Shown here one piece after another: positions 40,847 through 49,197 of a DNA stretch of 64,000 nt. The stretch lies in NCBI RefSeq assembly GCF_000802965.1, contig NZ_JSAK01000019.1:56855-120854 (forward strand). Reading direction: 5' to 3'. The DNA is from Pseudomonas fluorescens (GTDB lineage Bacteria > Pseudomonadota > Gammaproteobacteria > Pseudomonadales > Pseudomonadaceae). Each line of letters begins with the position of its first letter. Positions within the stretch are counted from its first letter, which is position 1. Below the pieces are notes generated by a model. It did not search any database. It was not told the origin of the DNA and saw only the letters and a list, made by a program, of their open reading frames with translations. A program made the translations under genes and the position numbers.

Positions 40847-42241
40847 ATGAATCTGAACGAGACCTTCACTGCGCAGCGTGTCAGCCAGTCCGTCGGTAAA
40901 TACCGGTGGACCATTTGTGCGTTGTTGTTCTTTGCAACCACCGTCAACTACCTCGACCGTCAGGTGCTCAGCCTGCTGGCGCCGGACCTGTCGAGGCAAT
41001 TTGGCTGGAGCAACACCGATTACGCCAACATCGCTGCGGTGTTCCAGTTCACCTACGCGATTTCCATGCTGTTTGCGGGCCGGGTAGTCGACAAGATCGG
41101 CACAAAGGCGGCTTTCGTGGTGGCGATTTGTATCTGGTCGACTGGCGCGGTCATGCACGCGTTTGCCGAACCCATGGGCGAGGGCATTGCCTCCATCTGT
41201 GCCACGCTGGGCATCGCGGTCATCCCGGTCTCGATCGCCGGCTTCATGCTGTCGCGCGCCGTGCTGGCGATAGGTGAATCAGCCAACTTCCCGACCGCCA
41301 TCAAGGTTACCGCTGAGTATTTCCCGAAGAAGGAACGCTCCTTCGCTACCGGGATTTTCAACTCTGGCGCCAACGTTGGCGCGATCCTGGCGCCTATTTC
41401 GGTGCCGCTGATTGCCAGCCTGTGGGGCTGGCAAGCCGCGTTCATCGTGATCGGCATGCTGGGCTTCATCTGGATGGGCGTATGGCTGGTGCTGTACGAC
41501 AAACCGGAAAACCAGAAGCGCCTGTCGGCGTCGGAACTGGCACATATCCGCAGTGATTCGCCTGCCAATGCCGCAGTGCAGACTGGCGCTGACAAAAAGG
41601 TTTCGTGGTTCAAACTGCTGAAATACCGTCAGACCTGGGCATTCGCTTTCGGCAAGTTCATGACCGATGGTGTGTGGTGGTTCTTTCTGTTCTGGCTTCC
41701 AACCTACCTGTCGGAACAGTACGGCTTGAAGGGCGCAGCGATTATCGTGCCATTGGCCGTGCTGTACAGCATGACCATGGTCGGCAGTATCGGCGGCGGC
41801 TGGTTCCCGAGCTACTTTATGGCGCGCGGTGACAAACCGTATGACGGCCGCATGAAAGCCATGCTGGTGATCGCCGTGTTCCCGTTGGTCGTGCTGTTGG
41901 CGCAGCCGCTTGGTCACATCAGTGTCTGGGTACCGGTGTTGCTGATTGGCATTGGCGCCTCGGCGCATCAGGCCTGGTCGGCCAACATCTTCACCACCGT
42001 GTCCGACATGTTCCCGCAAAAGACCGTTGCTTCGGTGGTCGGCATTGGTGGTATGGCGGGCGGCTTGGGCGGCGTGTTGCTGACCAAGATCGGCGGCTGG
42101 GTGTTTGACTATTACAAATCGGTCGGCGAAATCCGTACCGGCTACATGATCATGTTCGCCATCTGCGCCGTGGCCTACCTGGTGGCGTGGAGTGTGATGA
42201 AGACGCTGGTGCCACGTCACAAGGAAATTACCGATTTGTGA
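40847..42241 (+). CDS. MFS transporter, ExuT/GudP-like (sugar-acid:H+ symporter type)
   Basis: A 464-residue twelve-helix transporter of the anion:cation symporter family. Typical segments are TTVNYLDRQVLSLLAPDL at helix 1, the RAVLAIGESANFPTAIKVTAEYFP loop and the GIFNSGANVGAILAP helix. Relatives ExuT, GudP and DgoT carry hexuronates, glucarate/galactarate or galactonate. No sugar-acid catabolic gene is beside it, so the substrate is open. The start at 40847 follows AAAGTGATGCC, a weak ribosome site. It is monocistronic and ends at a clear terminator. Confidence 0.9.
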   Translation: MNLNETFTAQRVSQSVGKYRWTICALLFFATTVNYLDRQVLSLLAPDLSRQFGWSNTDYANIAAVFQFTYAISMLFAGRVVDKIGTKAAFVVAICIWSTGAVMHAFAEPMGEGIASICATLGIAVIPVSIAGFMLSRAVLAIGESANFPTAIKVTAEYFPKKERSFATGIFNSGANVGAILAPISVPLIASLWGWQAAFIVIGMLGFIWMGVWLVLYDKPENQKRLSASELAHIRSDSPANAAVQTGADKKVSWFKLLKYRQTWAFAFGKFMTDGVWWFFLFWLPTYLSEQYGLKGAAIIVPLAVLYSMTMVGSIGGGWFPSYFMARGDKPYDGRMKAMLVIAVFPLVVLLAQPLGHISVWVPVLLIGIGASAHQAWSANIFTTVSDMFPQKTVASVVGIGGMAGGLGGVLLTKIGGWVFDYYKSVGEIRTGYMIMFAICAVAYLVAWSVMKTLVPRHKEITDL

Positions 42242-42268
42242 GTGACGGTTAGAACCCACGTTGAACAA

Positions 42269-42297
42269 GGCCGCTGAGCAATCAGCGGCCTTTTTTT
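42269..42297 (+). terminator. Intrinsic terminator of the MFS transporter gene
   Basis: A 9-base perfect stem GGCCGCTGA/TCAGCGGCC with loop GCAA (42269-42290) followed by seven T. It lies 27 bases after the stop codon. Confidence 0.93.
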
Positions 42298-42322
42298 GTG
42301 CTTAGACCGATAGCGCAATACC

Positions 42323-42508
42323 TGTAGGAGCCGGCTTGCTGGCGATGGATGCACCGCGGTTAACCAGACCACACGCATCATCGTTCACGACCATCGCCAG
42401 CAAGCCGGCTCCTACGGAATTCGCATTCCAATGTAGGAGGCTGCGATCTTTTGATCTTGCCCTTTAAAGATCAACGTCAAAAGATCGCAGCCTTCGGCAG
42501 CTCCTACA
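42323..42508. repeat. Two adjacent REP hairpins of different families
   Basis: 42323-42415 has GGAGCCGGCTTGCTGGCGAT arms; 42432-42508 has the GGCTGCGATCTTTTGATC type, whose left arm has lost several bases (GTAGGAGGCTGCG). Together they fill most of the 369-base gap between the MFS terminator and fecI. The rest of the gap is the fecI promoter region. Confidence 0.85.
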
Positions 42509-42564
42509 GGAACCGAATTAAAGGGCTTCCAGAGCCGCAGGGCGGCAAACGATTGCTTCGTTTT

Positions 42565-42583
42565 AATAAGAAGCATTACTATT
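42565..42583 (+). promoter_or_regulatory. Possible Fur box upstream of fecI
   Basis: AATAAGAAGCATTACTATT is an imperfect 9-1-9 inverted repeat (6 of 9 pairs) that resembles the AT-rich Fur consensus. It is 28 bases before the fecI start. fecI genes of this kind are normally iron-repressed by Fur, but the match is loose. Confidence 0.35.
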
Positions 42584-42610
42584 CACGCCCCGTTTACACA
42601 GCACATCGCA

Positions 42611-43111
42611 ATGACCCCCAAGCTGCCCCGCAGACACGGCTTTTTCGAGCATTACGAAGAGTTGGTTGGCACCTGGACCCGTCGCCTGAGAAATCGTCAG
42701 CAGGCCGAGGATCTGGCCCACGATACCTTCGTGCGAGTGCTTGAGTCCGATTCGGCGGCGGTGCAGCAACCACGGGCGTATCTGCACCAGACCGCGCGCA
42801 ATATCGCGGTGGATGGCTATCGGCGTGAGGATCGGCGGGGCGCCATGGAGTCGGAGGCGATTGATCACAGTGTGTCGTCATCCGGCGACCCGGAGCATCT
42901 CATGCATGCGATCCAGTTGGCTGATTCCATCGAACGGGCGCTCACCGAGCTGCCGGTCAACTGCCGCAAAGTGTTTGTCTGGCAGAAAATCGAAGGCCTG
43001 ACCCAGGCCGAAATCGCCGAACGCCTGGGACTGTCCAAGAACATGGTGGAAAAGTATATGATCCGCACGCTGCGGCATCTGCGCGATCGCCTGGAAGGAC
43101 TGTACCCGTGA
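42611..43111 (+). CDS. fecI: FecI-like ECF sigma factor
   Basis: A 166-residue extracytoplasmic-function sigma factor of the iron-starvation group. Region 2 is RQQAEDLAHDTFVRVLE and region 4 is LTQAEIAERLGLSKNMVEKY. It should transcribe the TonB-dependent receptor gene downstream once FecR signals that the ferric ligand is bound outside. No strong ribosome site precedes the ATG at 42611. It leads the fecI-fecR-fecA operon, 40 bases ahead of fecR. Confidence 0.92.
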   Translation: MTPKLPRRHGFFEHYEELVGTWTRRLRNRQQAEDLAHDTFVRVLESDSAAVQQPRAYLHQTARNIAVDGYRREDRRGAMESEAIDHSVSSSGDPEHLMHAIQLADSIERALTELPVNCRKVFVWQKIEGLTQAEIAERLGLSKNMVEKYMIRTLRHLRDRLEGLYP

Positions 43112-43151
43112 TCGGCCGCGCTTTCTCATCCCCAGCCAAACAGGAACTTCC

Positions 43152-44135
43152 ATGATGGATACTCGTGATTGTGCGTGCGGGCAAACAGCGGTTCGCGATG
43201 ACGCGGCGCGGTGGTTTGTGCGTTTGCAGGAACCCGCGGTCGATGTCGTAGAGTATCGCCAGTTCGAAACCTGGCTGAATGAACACCCCCAGCACCGCGA
43301 CGAATTCGAATGGCTCCAGGGCCTGTGGAAAGCCACCGACCTGGTGCCAGCGGCGCGTTTGCAGGCCTTGTGCGAAGAAGCGCCGGCGCGCCGTCAACGT
43401 CGGCCGATGCTGCGTTACGCGGTGGCCGCCAGTGTGCTGGTGGTGGCGGCGGGATTGGGGCTGTTCAGCGGCTTGAATCACCCGACGCCGTACACCGCCG
43501 AATTTTCCACGGCACTGGGCGAGCGTCGGCATGTGGCATTGCCGGATGGCTCGGTGGTCGACCTGGACAGCCGCAGCCGGATTCAGGTGCGGTTTGAGAA
43601 GGATCGTCGCGCCATCGAGTTGACCGAAGGCGAGGCGATGTTCAGCGTCGAGCACGACACCAGTCGGCCGTTTGTAGTTGAAGCGGGCAGCGGCAAGGTC
43701 ACGGTCACCGGCACCCGTTTCGATGTGCGCCGGGGCAGCGCTGACACGCGGGTCGTGGTGGAGCAGGGCACGGTCAAGGTTCAGGGGCGCGAAGGCGCCG
43801 ACACCGATTTCATCAACCTCACCGCCGGTCTCGGCACCCATGTCGATGCCCAGGGCAAAGTCGCAGCGGCTTACGCGGTTAATCCAGCTGAAATGACCGC
43901 CTGGCGCAACGGCAAACTGGTGTTCAACAACGCCAGCCTCGCCGATGTCGCCGAGCAGGTCTCGCGCTACCGCGAGAAGCCACTCAAGGTCGGTAACGCG
44001 GCGGTGGGCAATCTGCGCCTGACCAGCGTATTCAAATCCGACAACACCGACGCGCTGCTCAAGGCCTTGCCGAACATCCTTCCGGTGGCCGTGCGCACCC
44101 TCGATGACGGCAGTCAGGAAATAATTTCAAAATAA
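43152..44135 (+). CDS. fecR: FecR-like anti-sigma regulator
   Basis: A 327-residue inner-membrane regulator. The cytoplasmic N-terminal DUF4880 part (ARWFVRLQEPAVDVVEYRQF) contacts the sigma factor, one transmembrane helix (RYAVAASVLVVAAGLGLF) spans the membrane, and the periplasmic FecR domain (GERRHVALPDGSVVDLDSRS) is followed by a C-terminal STN-like domain. It passes the signal from the FecA N-terminal domain to FecI. The start is the first of two adjacent ATGs after AGGAACTTCC. The spacing to fecA is 98 bases. Confidence 0.93.
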   Translation: MMDTRDCACGQTAVRDDAARWFVRLQEPAVDVVEYRQFETWLNEHPQHRDEFEWLQGLWKATDLVPAARLQALCEEAPARRQRRPMLRYAVAASVLVVAAGLGLFSGLNHPTPYTAEFSTALGERRHVALPDGSVVDLDSRSRIQVRFEKDRRAIELTEGEAMFSVEHDTSRPFVVEAGSGKVTVTGTRFDVRRGSADTRVVVEQGTVKVQGREGADTDFINLTAGLGTHVDAQGKVAAAYAVNPAEMTAWRNGKLVFNNASLADVAEQVSRYREKPLKVGNAAVGNLRLTSVFKSDNTDALLKALPNILPVAVRTLDDGSQEIISK

Positions 44136-44233
44136 AATTCAGGTTTTTTTCGAGTTCATCGTCTTCCTGTTCAACTGCAACTGGTTTGCATTAACAAGCG
44201 CACACTCTTGCGATCCACAGGACTACGTTCGAC

Positions 44234-46657
44234 GTGAAAAAATCCATCGCTAAAAACAACAAATTCCCTTGGTTGCCGTTGGCGCTTGCGCTGGCGGTCA
44301 AAGTTGCGATGCCGCAGGCATTCGCCGCCGACGCCATCCACATCAAGGCGCAGCCATTGGGTCAGGCCTTGAGCGAGCTTGGCCAACAAACGTCGCTGCA
44401 GGTTTTTTTCAGTCCTGAACTGGTCGCCGGCAAGCAAGCCCCGGCGGTGGACGGCAATATCTCGCCGGAGGAGGCGCTGCGTCAGTTGCTGCAGGGCAGC
44501 GGCCTGCAATACCAGATCGATGAAGGCTCGGTGACGCTGATGCCGGCACCGGTTGCGGCGGTAAACGGCCCGCTGGAACTGGGCGTGACCGACATCAAGG
44601 TGGTCGGCGACTGGCTCGGCGACGCCGACGCCGCCGTGGTGCAAAACCACCCGGGCGCGCGCACCGTGATCCGACGTGAAGCGATGGTCGAGCAAGGCGC
44701 CATGAACGTCGGCGACGTGCTCAAGCGCGTACCCGGCGTGCAAGTGCAGGACGCCAACGGGACGGGCGGCAGCGATATTTCCCTGAACGTCGGTGTGCGT
44801 GGCCTGACCTCGCGCCTGTCGCCACGCTCCACCGTGTTGATCGATGGCGTGCCAGCAGCGTTCGCGCCTTACGGCCAGCCTCAGTTGTCCATGGCGCCGA
44901 TTTCCTCCGGTAACCTCGACAGCATCGACGTGGTGCGTGGCGCCGGTTCCGTACGCTACGGACCACAGAACGTAGGCGGCGTGATCAACTTCGTGACCCG
45001 GGCGATCCCGGAACAAGCCTCGGCGGAAATCGGCTCTACCCTGGAAACGTCCCAGCACGGCGGCTGGAAGCACATCGACACGTTATTTGCCGGCGGCACC
45101 GCCGATAACGGCATGGGCGTGGCGCTGTTGTATTCCGGCGTGAACGGCAACGGCTATCGTGAAAGCAACAACGGCAACGACATCGACGACGTGATCCTCA
45201 AGACCCACTGGGCGCCCACCGATGTCGACGATTTCAGTCTCAACTTTCACTACTACGACGCCAAGGCCGACATGCCCGGCGGCCTGACCCAGGCGCAGTA
45301 CGACGCCGACCCGTTCCAGTCCGACCGCGACCACGACAACTTCAGCGGCCGCCGCAAGGACGTGTCGTTCAAATGGGCGCGGCTCATCGGTGAGCGCACC
45401 CAGGCCGAAGTGCTGACTTACTATTCCGACAGTTTTCGCGGCAGCAACATCGCCGCCCGCGATCAGAAGACCCTCGGCTCGTTCCCGCGCACCTACTACA
45501 CCTTCGGTATCGAACCGCGTGTGTCCCATGTGTTCGACCTCGGCCAGACCACCCAGGAAGTCAGTGTCGGTTATCGCTACCTGAAAGAAGGCATGCACGA
45601 AGAGGCCAGCCGCCTGGCGCTGGTCAACAACGAGCCGGTGGCGCGTCCCGGTTCGGACGGCCATGTCTATCAGGACCGTACCGGTGGCACTGAAGCCAAC
45701 TCGGTGTACGTCGACAACAAAATCGATGTCGGCAACTGGACCATTACCCCGGGTATCCGTTTCGAACACATCAGCACCGACTGGCACGACCGCCCTGTGC
45801 TCGATACCGCTGGCCGGCCTGTGCCGGAAAAGCACCGCAGCATTGAAAGCAACGAGCCACTGCCGGCCCTGAGCGTCATGTATCACATGTCCGATGCCTG
45901 GAAGCTGTTCGCCAACTACGAAACCTCGTTCGGCGCCCTGCAATATTTCCAGCTCGGTCAGGGTGGCGCAGGCGACGAACCCGCCAATGGCCTTGAGCCG
46001 GAAAAGGCCAAGACCTACGAGATCGGCACGCGCTACAACGATGATGTGTGGGGCGGCGAAGTGACGCTGTTCTACATCGACTTCGACAAGGAGTTGCAAT
46101 ACATCAGCAACGACGCGGGCTGGACCAACCTCGGCGCGACCACGCACCGTGGCATTGAAACGTCGGTGCACTACAACATGGCGGCGCTCGACCCGCGCCT
46201 CGAAGGCCTCACCGCCAATGCCGGCTTCACCTACACCCGCGCCGTTTATGAAGGTGAAATTCCCGGCTTCAAGGGCCGCGACCTGCCGTTCTACTCGCGC
46301 CAGGTGGCGACGGCCGGCCTGCGCTATGACATCAACCGCTGGACCTACAACATCGACGCCTTCGCCCAGTCCAAACAGCGTTCGCCGGGTGTCGCCGTGA
46401 ACGCCGATGGCAGCTTCACCAACAACTACATCACCGAAGGCACCGCCGATGGCCAGTACGGCGACATTCCGGGTTATGTCACTTGGAACGTTCGCAGCGG
46501 CTATGACTTCGGTCCGTCGGTGTCGAACCTGAAAGTCGGGGCCGGGGTGAAGAACGTTTTCGACAAGCAGTATTTCACCCGCTCCAGCGACAACAATTCG
46601 GGTATGTACGTTGGCGCACCGCGCACGTTCTTTGTGCAGGCCAGTGTCGGTTTTTAA
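44234..46657 (+). CDS. fecA: FecA-like TonB-dependent ferric dicitrate receptor
   Basis: An 807-residue outer-membrane receptor of the transducer type. A signal peptide (1-34, ending FAA) is followed by an STN signalling domain (~38-105), the plug (RRVP-like VLKRVPGVQVQDANG, GVRGLTSRLSPRSTVLIDG) and a 22-strand barrel ending in Phe. The plug and the first barrel segments agree closely with P. aeruginosa FecA as I recall it, so ferric citrate is the likely ligand. The start codon is GTG at 44234. The presence of the STN domain and of fecIR upstream fits cell-surface signalling. Confidence 0.93.
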   Translation: MKKSIAKNNKFPWLPLALALAVKVAMPQAFAADAIHIKAQPLGQALSELGQQTSLQVFFSPELVAGKQAPAVDGNISPEEALRQLLQGSGLQYQIDEGSVTLMPAPVAAVNGPLELGVTDIKVVGDWLGDADAAVVQNHPGARTVIRREAMVEQGAMNVGDVLKRVPGVQVQDANGTGGSDISLNVGVRGLTSRLSPRSTVLIDGVPAAFAPYGQPQLSMAPISSGNLDSIDVVRGAGSVRYGPQNVGGVINFVTRAIPEQASAEIGSTLETSQHGGWKHIDTLFAGGTADNGMGVALLYSGVNGNGYRESNNGNDIDDVILKTHWAPTDVDDFSLNFHYYDAKADMPGGLTQAQYDADPFQSDRDHDNFSGRRKDVSFKWARLIGERTQAEVLTYYSDSFRGSNIAARDQKTLGSFPRTYYTFGIEPRVSHVFDLGQTTQEVSVGYRYLKEGMHEEASRLALVNNEPVARPGSDGHVYQDRTGGTEANSVYVDNKIDVGNWTITPGIRFEHISTDWHDRPVLDTAGRPVPEKHRSIESNEPLPALSVMYHMSDAWKLFANYETSFGALQYFQLGQGGAGDEPANGLEPEKAKTYEIGTRYNDDVWGGEVTLFYIDFDKELQYISNDAGWTNLGATTHRGIETSVHYNMAALDPRLEGLTANAGFTYTRAVYEGEIPGFKGRDLPFYSRQVATAGLRYDINRWTYNIDAFAQSKQRSPGVAVNADGSFTNNYITEGTADGQYGDIPGYVTWNVRSGYDFGPSVSNLKVGAGVKNVFDKQYFTRSSDNNSGMYVGAPRTFFVQASVGF

Positions 46658-46663
46658 TAGTTA

Positions 46664-46768
46664 AAATCAAAAGATCGCAGCCTTCGGCAGCTCCTACAGG
46701 TCCAGTGTCGTTCACAAATACTGAGTACGACGCAATCCTGTAGGAGCTGCCGGAGGCTGCGATCTTTT
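46664..46768. repeat. REP pair between fecA and the MFS gene
   Basis: Outward modules AAAAGATCGCAGCCTTCGGC (left) and GCCGGAGGCTGCGATCTTTT (right) enclose ~45 bases. The element lies between the convergent stop codons, six bases from each gene. Confidence 0.85.
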
Positions 46769-46773
46769 CGCTT

Positions 46774-47925
46774 TTAAACCTTCAACACCTTCCCGCCAAT
46801 CGCCACGGCCACCAGCAACAGCGCCATCAGCCCAAAAGCAAAACTCAAACTGGCGGCATGGGCGACGAAGCCGATCACCGCAGGCCCCGCAAGAATCCCC
46901 GCATAACCCAAGGTGGTAATCGCCGGCACAGCGACGCTTTCCGGCATGACGGTCTGTTTACCCACTGCGGTGTACAGCACCGGCACAATGTTCGAACAAC
47001 CGGCCCCCAACAGCGCGTAACCCACCAGCGCCGCTTCCCAGTTCGGGGCAAAGGTCGCGAGAAACAACCCGGCCGCCGCCGTCAGCCCGCCGAACACAAT
47101 CACCCGCGTCGCCCCAAGGCGTCGCACGATCGAGTCACCGGTCAACCGCCCGGCGGTCATGGTCAGGGCAAACGCTGCGTACCCCAATCCGGCATAGGCC
47201 GTGTCGATCCCGCGCTCCTGCGCCAGGAACACCGCGCTCCAGTCCAGCGCCGCACCTTCGGCAAGAAACACGATGAAGCACATGCCACCGATAAACAGCA
47301 CGATACCGTGGGGAACGGCGAACGCCGGTCCCGAACTCTCGCTGCCGTAGGGCAATAGATGCGGCGCAGCTTTGGCCAGCGCAATCAGCAGCAAGACAAT
47401 CACCACCAGCGTCGCGCCCAGCGGCGAAATCCCCAGGCCGAGCAAGCCACTGACGCCCGCCGCCCCGACAATCCCGCCGAGGCTGAACAAGCCGTGGAAG
47501 CCCGACATCATGTTCTTGCCGCTGGCCCGTTCGACGATCACCGCTTGCAGGTTCACCGTTGAATCCACCGTGCCGAGGCCGGCACCGAAGATGAACAACG
47601 CCGCGATCAGCGCCGGGATCGAAGACACCGTCGCCAATAGCGGCAGGGCCAGACAGATCAGCAAGGTCCCGCCAGTCGCCACTTTGCGACAGCCAAAACG
47701 CGTGGCCAGAAGCCCGGCCATGGGCATCGCCAGAATCGAACCCACCCCCAGGCACAACAGCAACAATCCGAGGGTGCCTTCATCCAGGCCGGCGCGAGCC
47801 TTGGCATACGGCACCAGCGGCGCCCACGCAGCGATGCCGAAACCGGCGATGAAAAAAGCGATGCGCGTGGACATTTGCTCCAGGCGCCCCGGAACGAAAG
47901 AGCTCTGGTTGTTGAGGTTGGTCAT
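46774..47925 (-). CDS. MFS transporter (YbjJ-like)
   Basis: A 383-residue twelve-helix MFS protein. Helix 1 reads FFIAGFGIAAWAPLVPYAKA and the loop 2-3 motif is GLLATRFGCRKVATGG. The inward-facing second half contains GLGTVDSTVNLQAV at helix 5, a feature of the YbjJ/FucP-like branch. The start at 47925 (MTNLNNQSSF) has CCAAGGATT before it; the frame stays open far upstream but overlaps the divergent gene. The substrate is unknown. The next gene upstream is divergent, with 168 bases between. Confidence 0.85.
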   Translation of the reverse strand: MTNLNNQSSFVPGRLEQMSTRIAFFIAGFGIAAWAPLVPYAKARAGLDEGTLGLLLLCLGVGSILAMPMAGLLATRFGCRKVATGGTLLICLALPLLATVSSIPALIAALFIFGAGLGTVDSTVNLQAVIVERASGKNMMSGFHGLFSLGGIVGAAGVSGLLGLGISPLGATLVVIVLLLIALAKAAPHLLPYGSESSGPAFAVPHGIVLFIGGMCFIVFLAEGAALDWSAVFLAQERGIDTAYAGLGYAAFALTMTAGRLTGDSIVRRLGATRVIVFGGLTAAAGLFLATFAPNWEAALVGYALLGAGCSNIVPVLYTAVGKQTVMPESVAVPAITTLGYAGILAGPAVIGFVAHAASLSFAFGLMALLLVAVAIGGKVLKV

Positions 47926-48093
47926 ATCAATCCTTGGCAAAAAACGTCGCGTCTCCAACGGACAGTGATCCTCCCGCAAGGGTTCGATCAGCGTCCGCAG
48001 GGTTTGCGCTGAAACAGGCTGACATCCTTGCACAGCCAGGGCGTGTTTCGCGATATGTTGAGCCCGATCAACGATTCCAGCACGGAGGGCGCC

Positions 48094-49086
48094 ATGGCGC
48101 GGATGTACGATGCACGAGGCAATATCTACATGGTGGTGGCGCCCGAGGACTTGCGCCACCAGGGTATCGACTTGCCCGAACAGGCCAGCCACGCTGCGCA
48201 AACCCGCGAGGCCTGGGCGTTGGCGGCGATCGAGGCTTGCTGTGGCTGGGCCCCCGGCACTCAACCACCCGGTAGCAAGGAGCATTGCAGCGATGGGCTG
48301 CTGGTCGGCCCCTTTCAGTTATCGCAGCCTTTTGATTTGTTGATCGTCAACACCGACGGCACGCTGGCCGAACGCAGCGGCAACGGGCTGACGATTTTTT
48401 CCCAGGCGCTCAGCGATCAGGGGCTGTGGCCGAAGGACGAGGCTTGCCGGCTCCGGGTTCATCACGACAAGGCTGATGTGCTTTCGCCTGGGGAAATCTC
48501 GGTGAAACCGGCCGTGGTCGAAGAGGTAAAGGGATTTTGGCTGGACCTGGGCAAACCCGGATTCGGCCCGGAGGCGGTCAGCGCTCACGGGGTTGAAAGC
48601 GTGACGCTTAACGGGCGCGAGCTGAGCCACGTGCAGCCGCTGTCGTCACTCAATGCTGCCTGGTCACGCAGCCAGTTCGCGCGGGTCGGCAATCCCCATT
48701 GCGTGACCCTGGTGCAGAGCGTGGACGCCCTGCCGAGCAATGAGCAGATGCGTGAGCCGGGGTTGTCCGAAGGGCTGACGCGTATTGCCTACGCCATGCC
48801 AGCGGGAGCAGGACGGCCATGTCCAGCAGGGATCAACCTGCAATGGGCGATGCATGAGTCCGGGCAGCGAGTGAGCGCGCGGGTGTTCGAACGCGGCGAA
48901 GGGCCAACGGCATCGTCGGGCACCAGCGCTACTGCGGTCGCTTGCGCGGCTTGGCGAGTGGGGTGGGTGAATGCCGGCGAAGTGAAAGTGGTGATGCCCG
49001 GTGGCACCGCGCCGATTTTGCTGGAGGAAGAGCAGGGGGAGTTGAGCCGGGTGAGTCTGTTTGGTACGGCTCGGTTGATTGGTTGA
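48094..49086 (+). CDS. Diaminopimelate-epimerase-fold protein lacking catalytic cysteines
   Basis: A 330-residue protein with the DapF fold twice. The N-terminus RMYDARGNIYMVV aligns with the DapF KMHGLGNDFVV start, and NPHCVTLV matches the second-domain NPHxV. Both active-site cysteines are replaced: MCGNG reads RSGNG (Ser95), and ACGTGA reads SSGTSA (Ser275). It therefore should not work as the normal two-cysteine epimerase. The start at 48094 follows CACGGAGGGC; upstream ATGs lack a ribosome site. A biosynthetic dapF is expected elsewhere in the genome. Function unknown. Confidence 0.8.
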   Translation: MARMYDARGNIYMVVAPEDLRHQGIDLPEQASHAAQTREAWALAAIEACCGWAPGTQPPGSKEHCSDGLLVGPFQLSQPFDLLIVNTDGTLAERSGNGLTIFSQALSDQGLWPKDEACRLRVHHDKADVLSPGEISVKPAVVEEVKGFWLDLGKPGFGPEAVSAHGVESVTLNGRELSHVQPLSSLNAAWSRSQFARVGNPHCVTLVQSVDALPSNEQMREPGLSEGLTRIAYAMPAGAGRPCPAGINLQWAMHESGQRVSARVFERGEGPTASSGTSATAVACAAWRVGWVNAGEVKVVMPGGTAPILLEEEQGELSRVSLFGTARLIG

Positions 49087-49099
49087 TAGTTAGATAGCT

Positions 49100-49172
49100 A
49101 TCGCGGGCAAGCCCGCTCCCACAGGTTTTGTGAACGACTTAAAATCATTGTGGGAGCGGGCTTGCCCGCGAT
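49100..49172. repeat. REP hairpin (GGGAGCGGGCTTGCCCGCGAT family)
   Basis: ATCGCGGGCAAGCCCGCTCC and its inverted copy close a 73-base element. It lies between the convergent DapF-fold gene and codA. Confidence 0.85.
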
Positions 49173-49197
49173 GGGGCCTGTCCAGTCCCTGCAAAAC

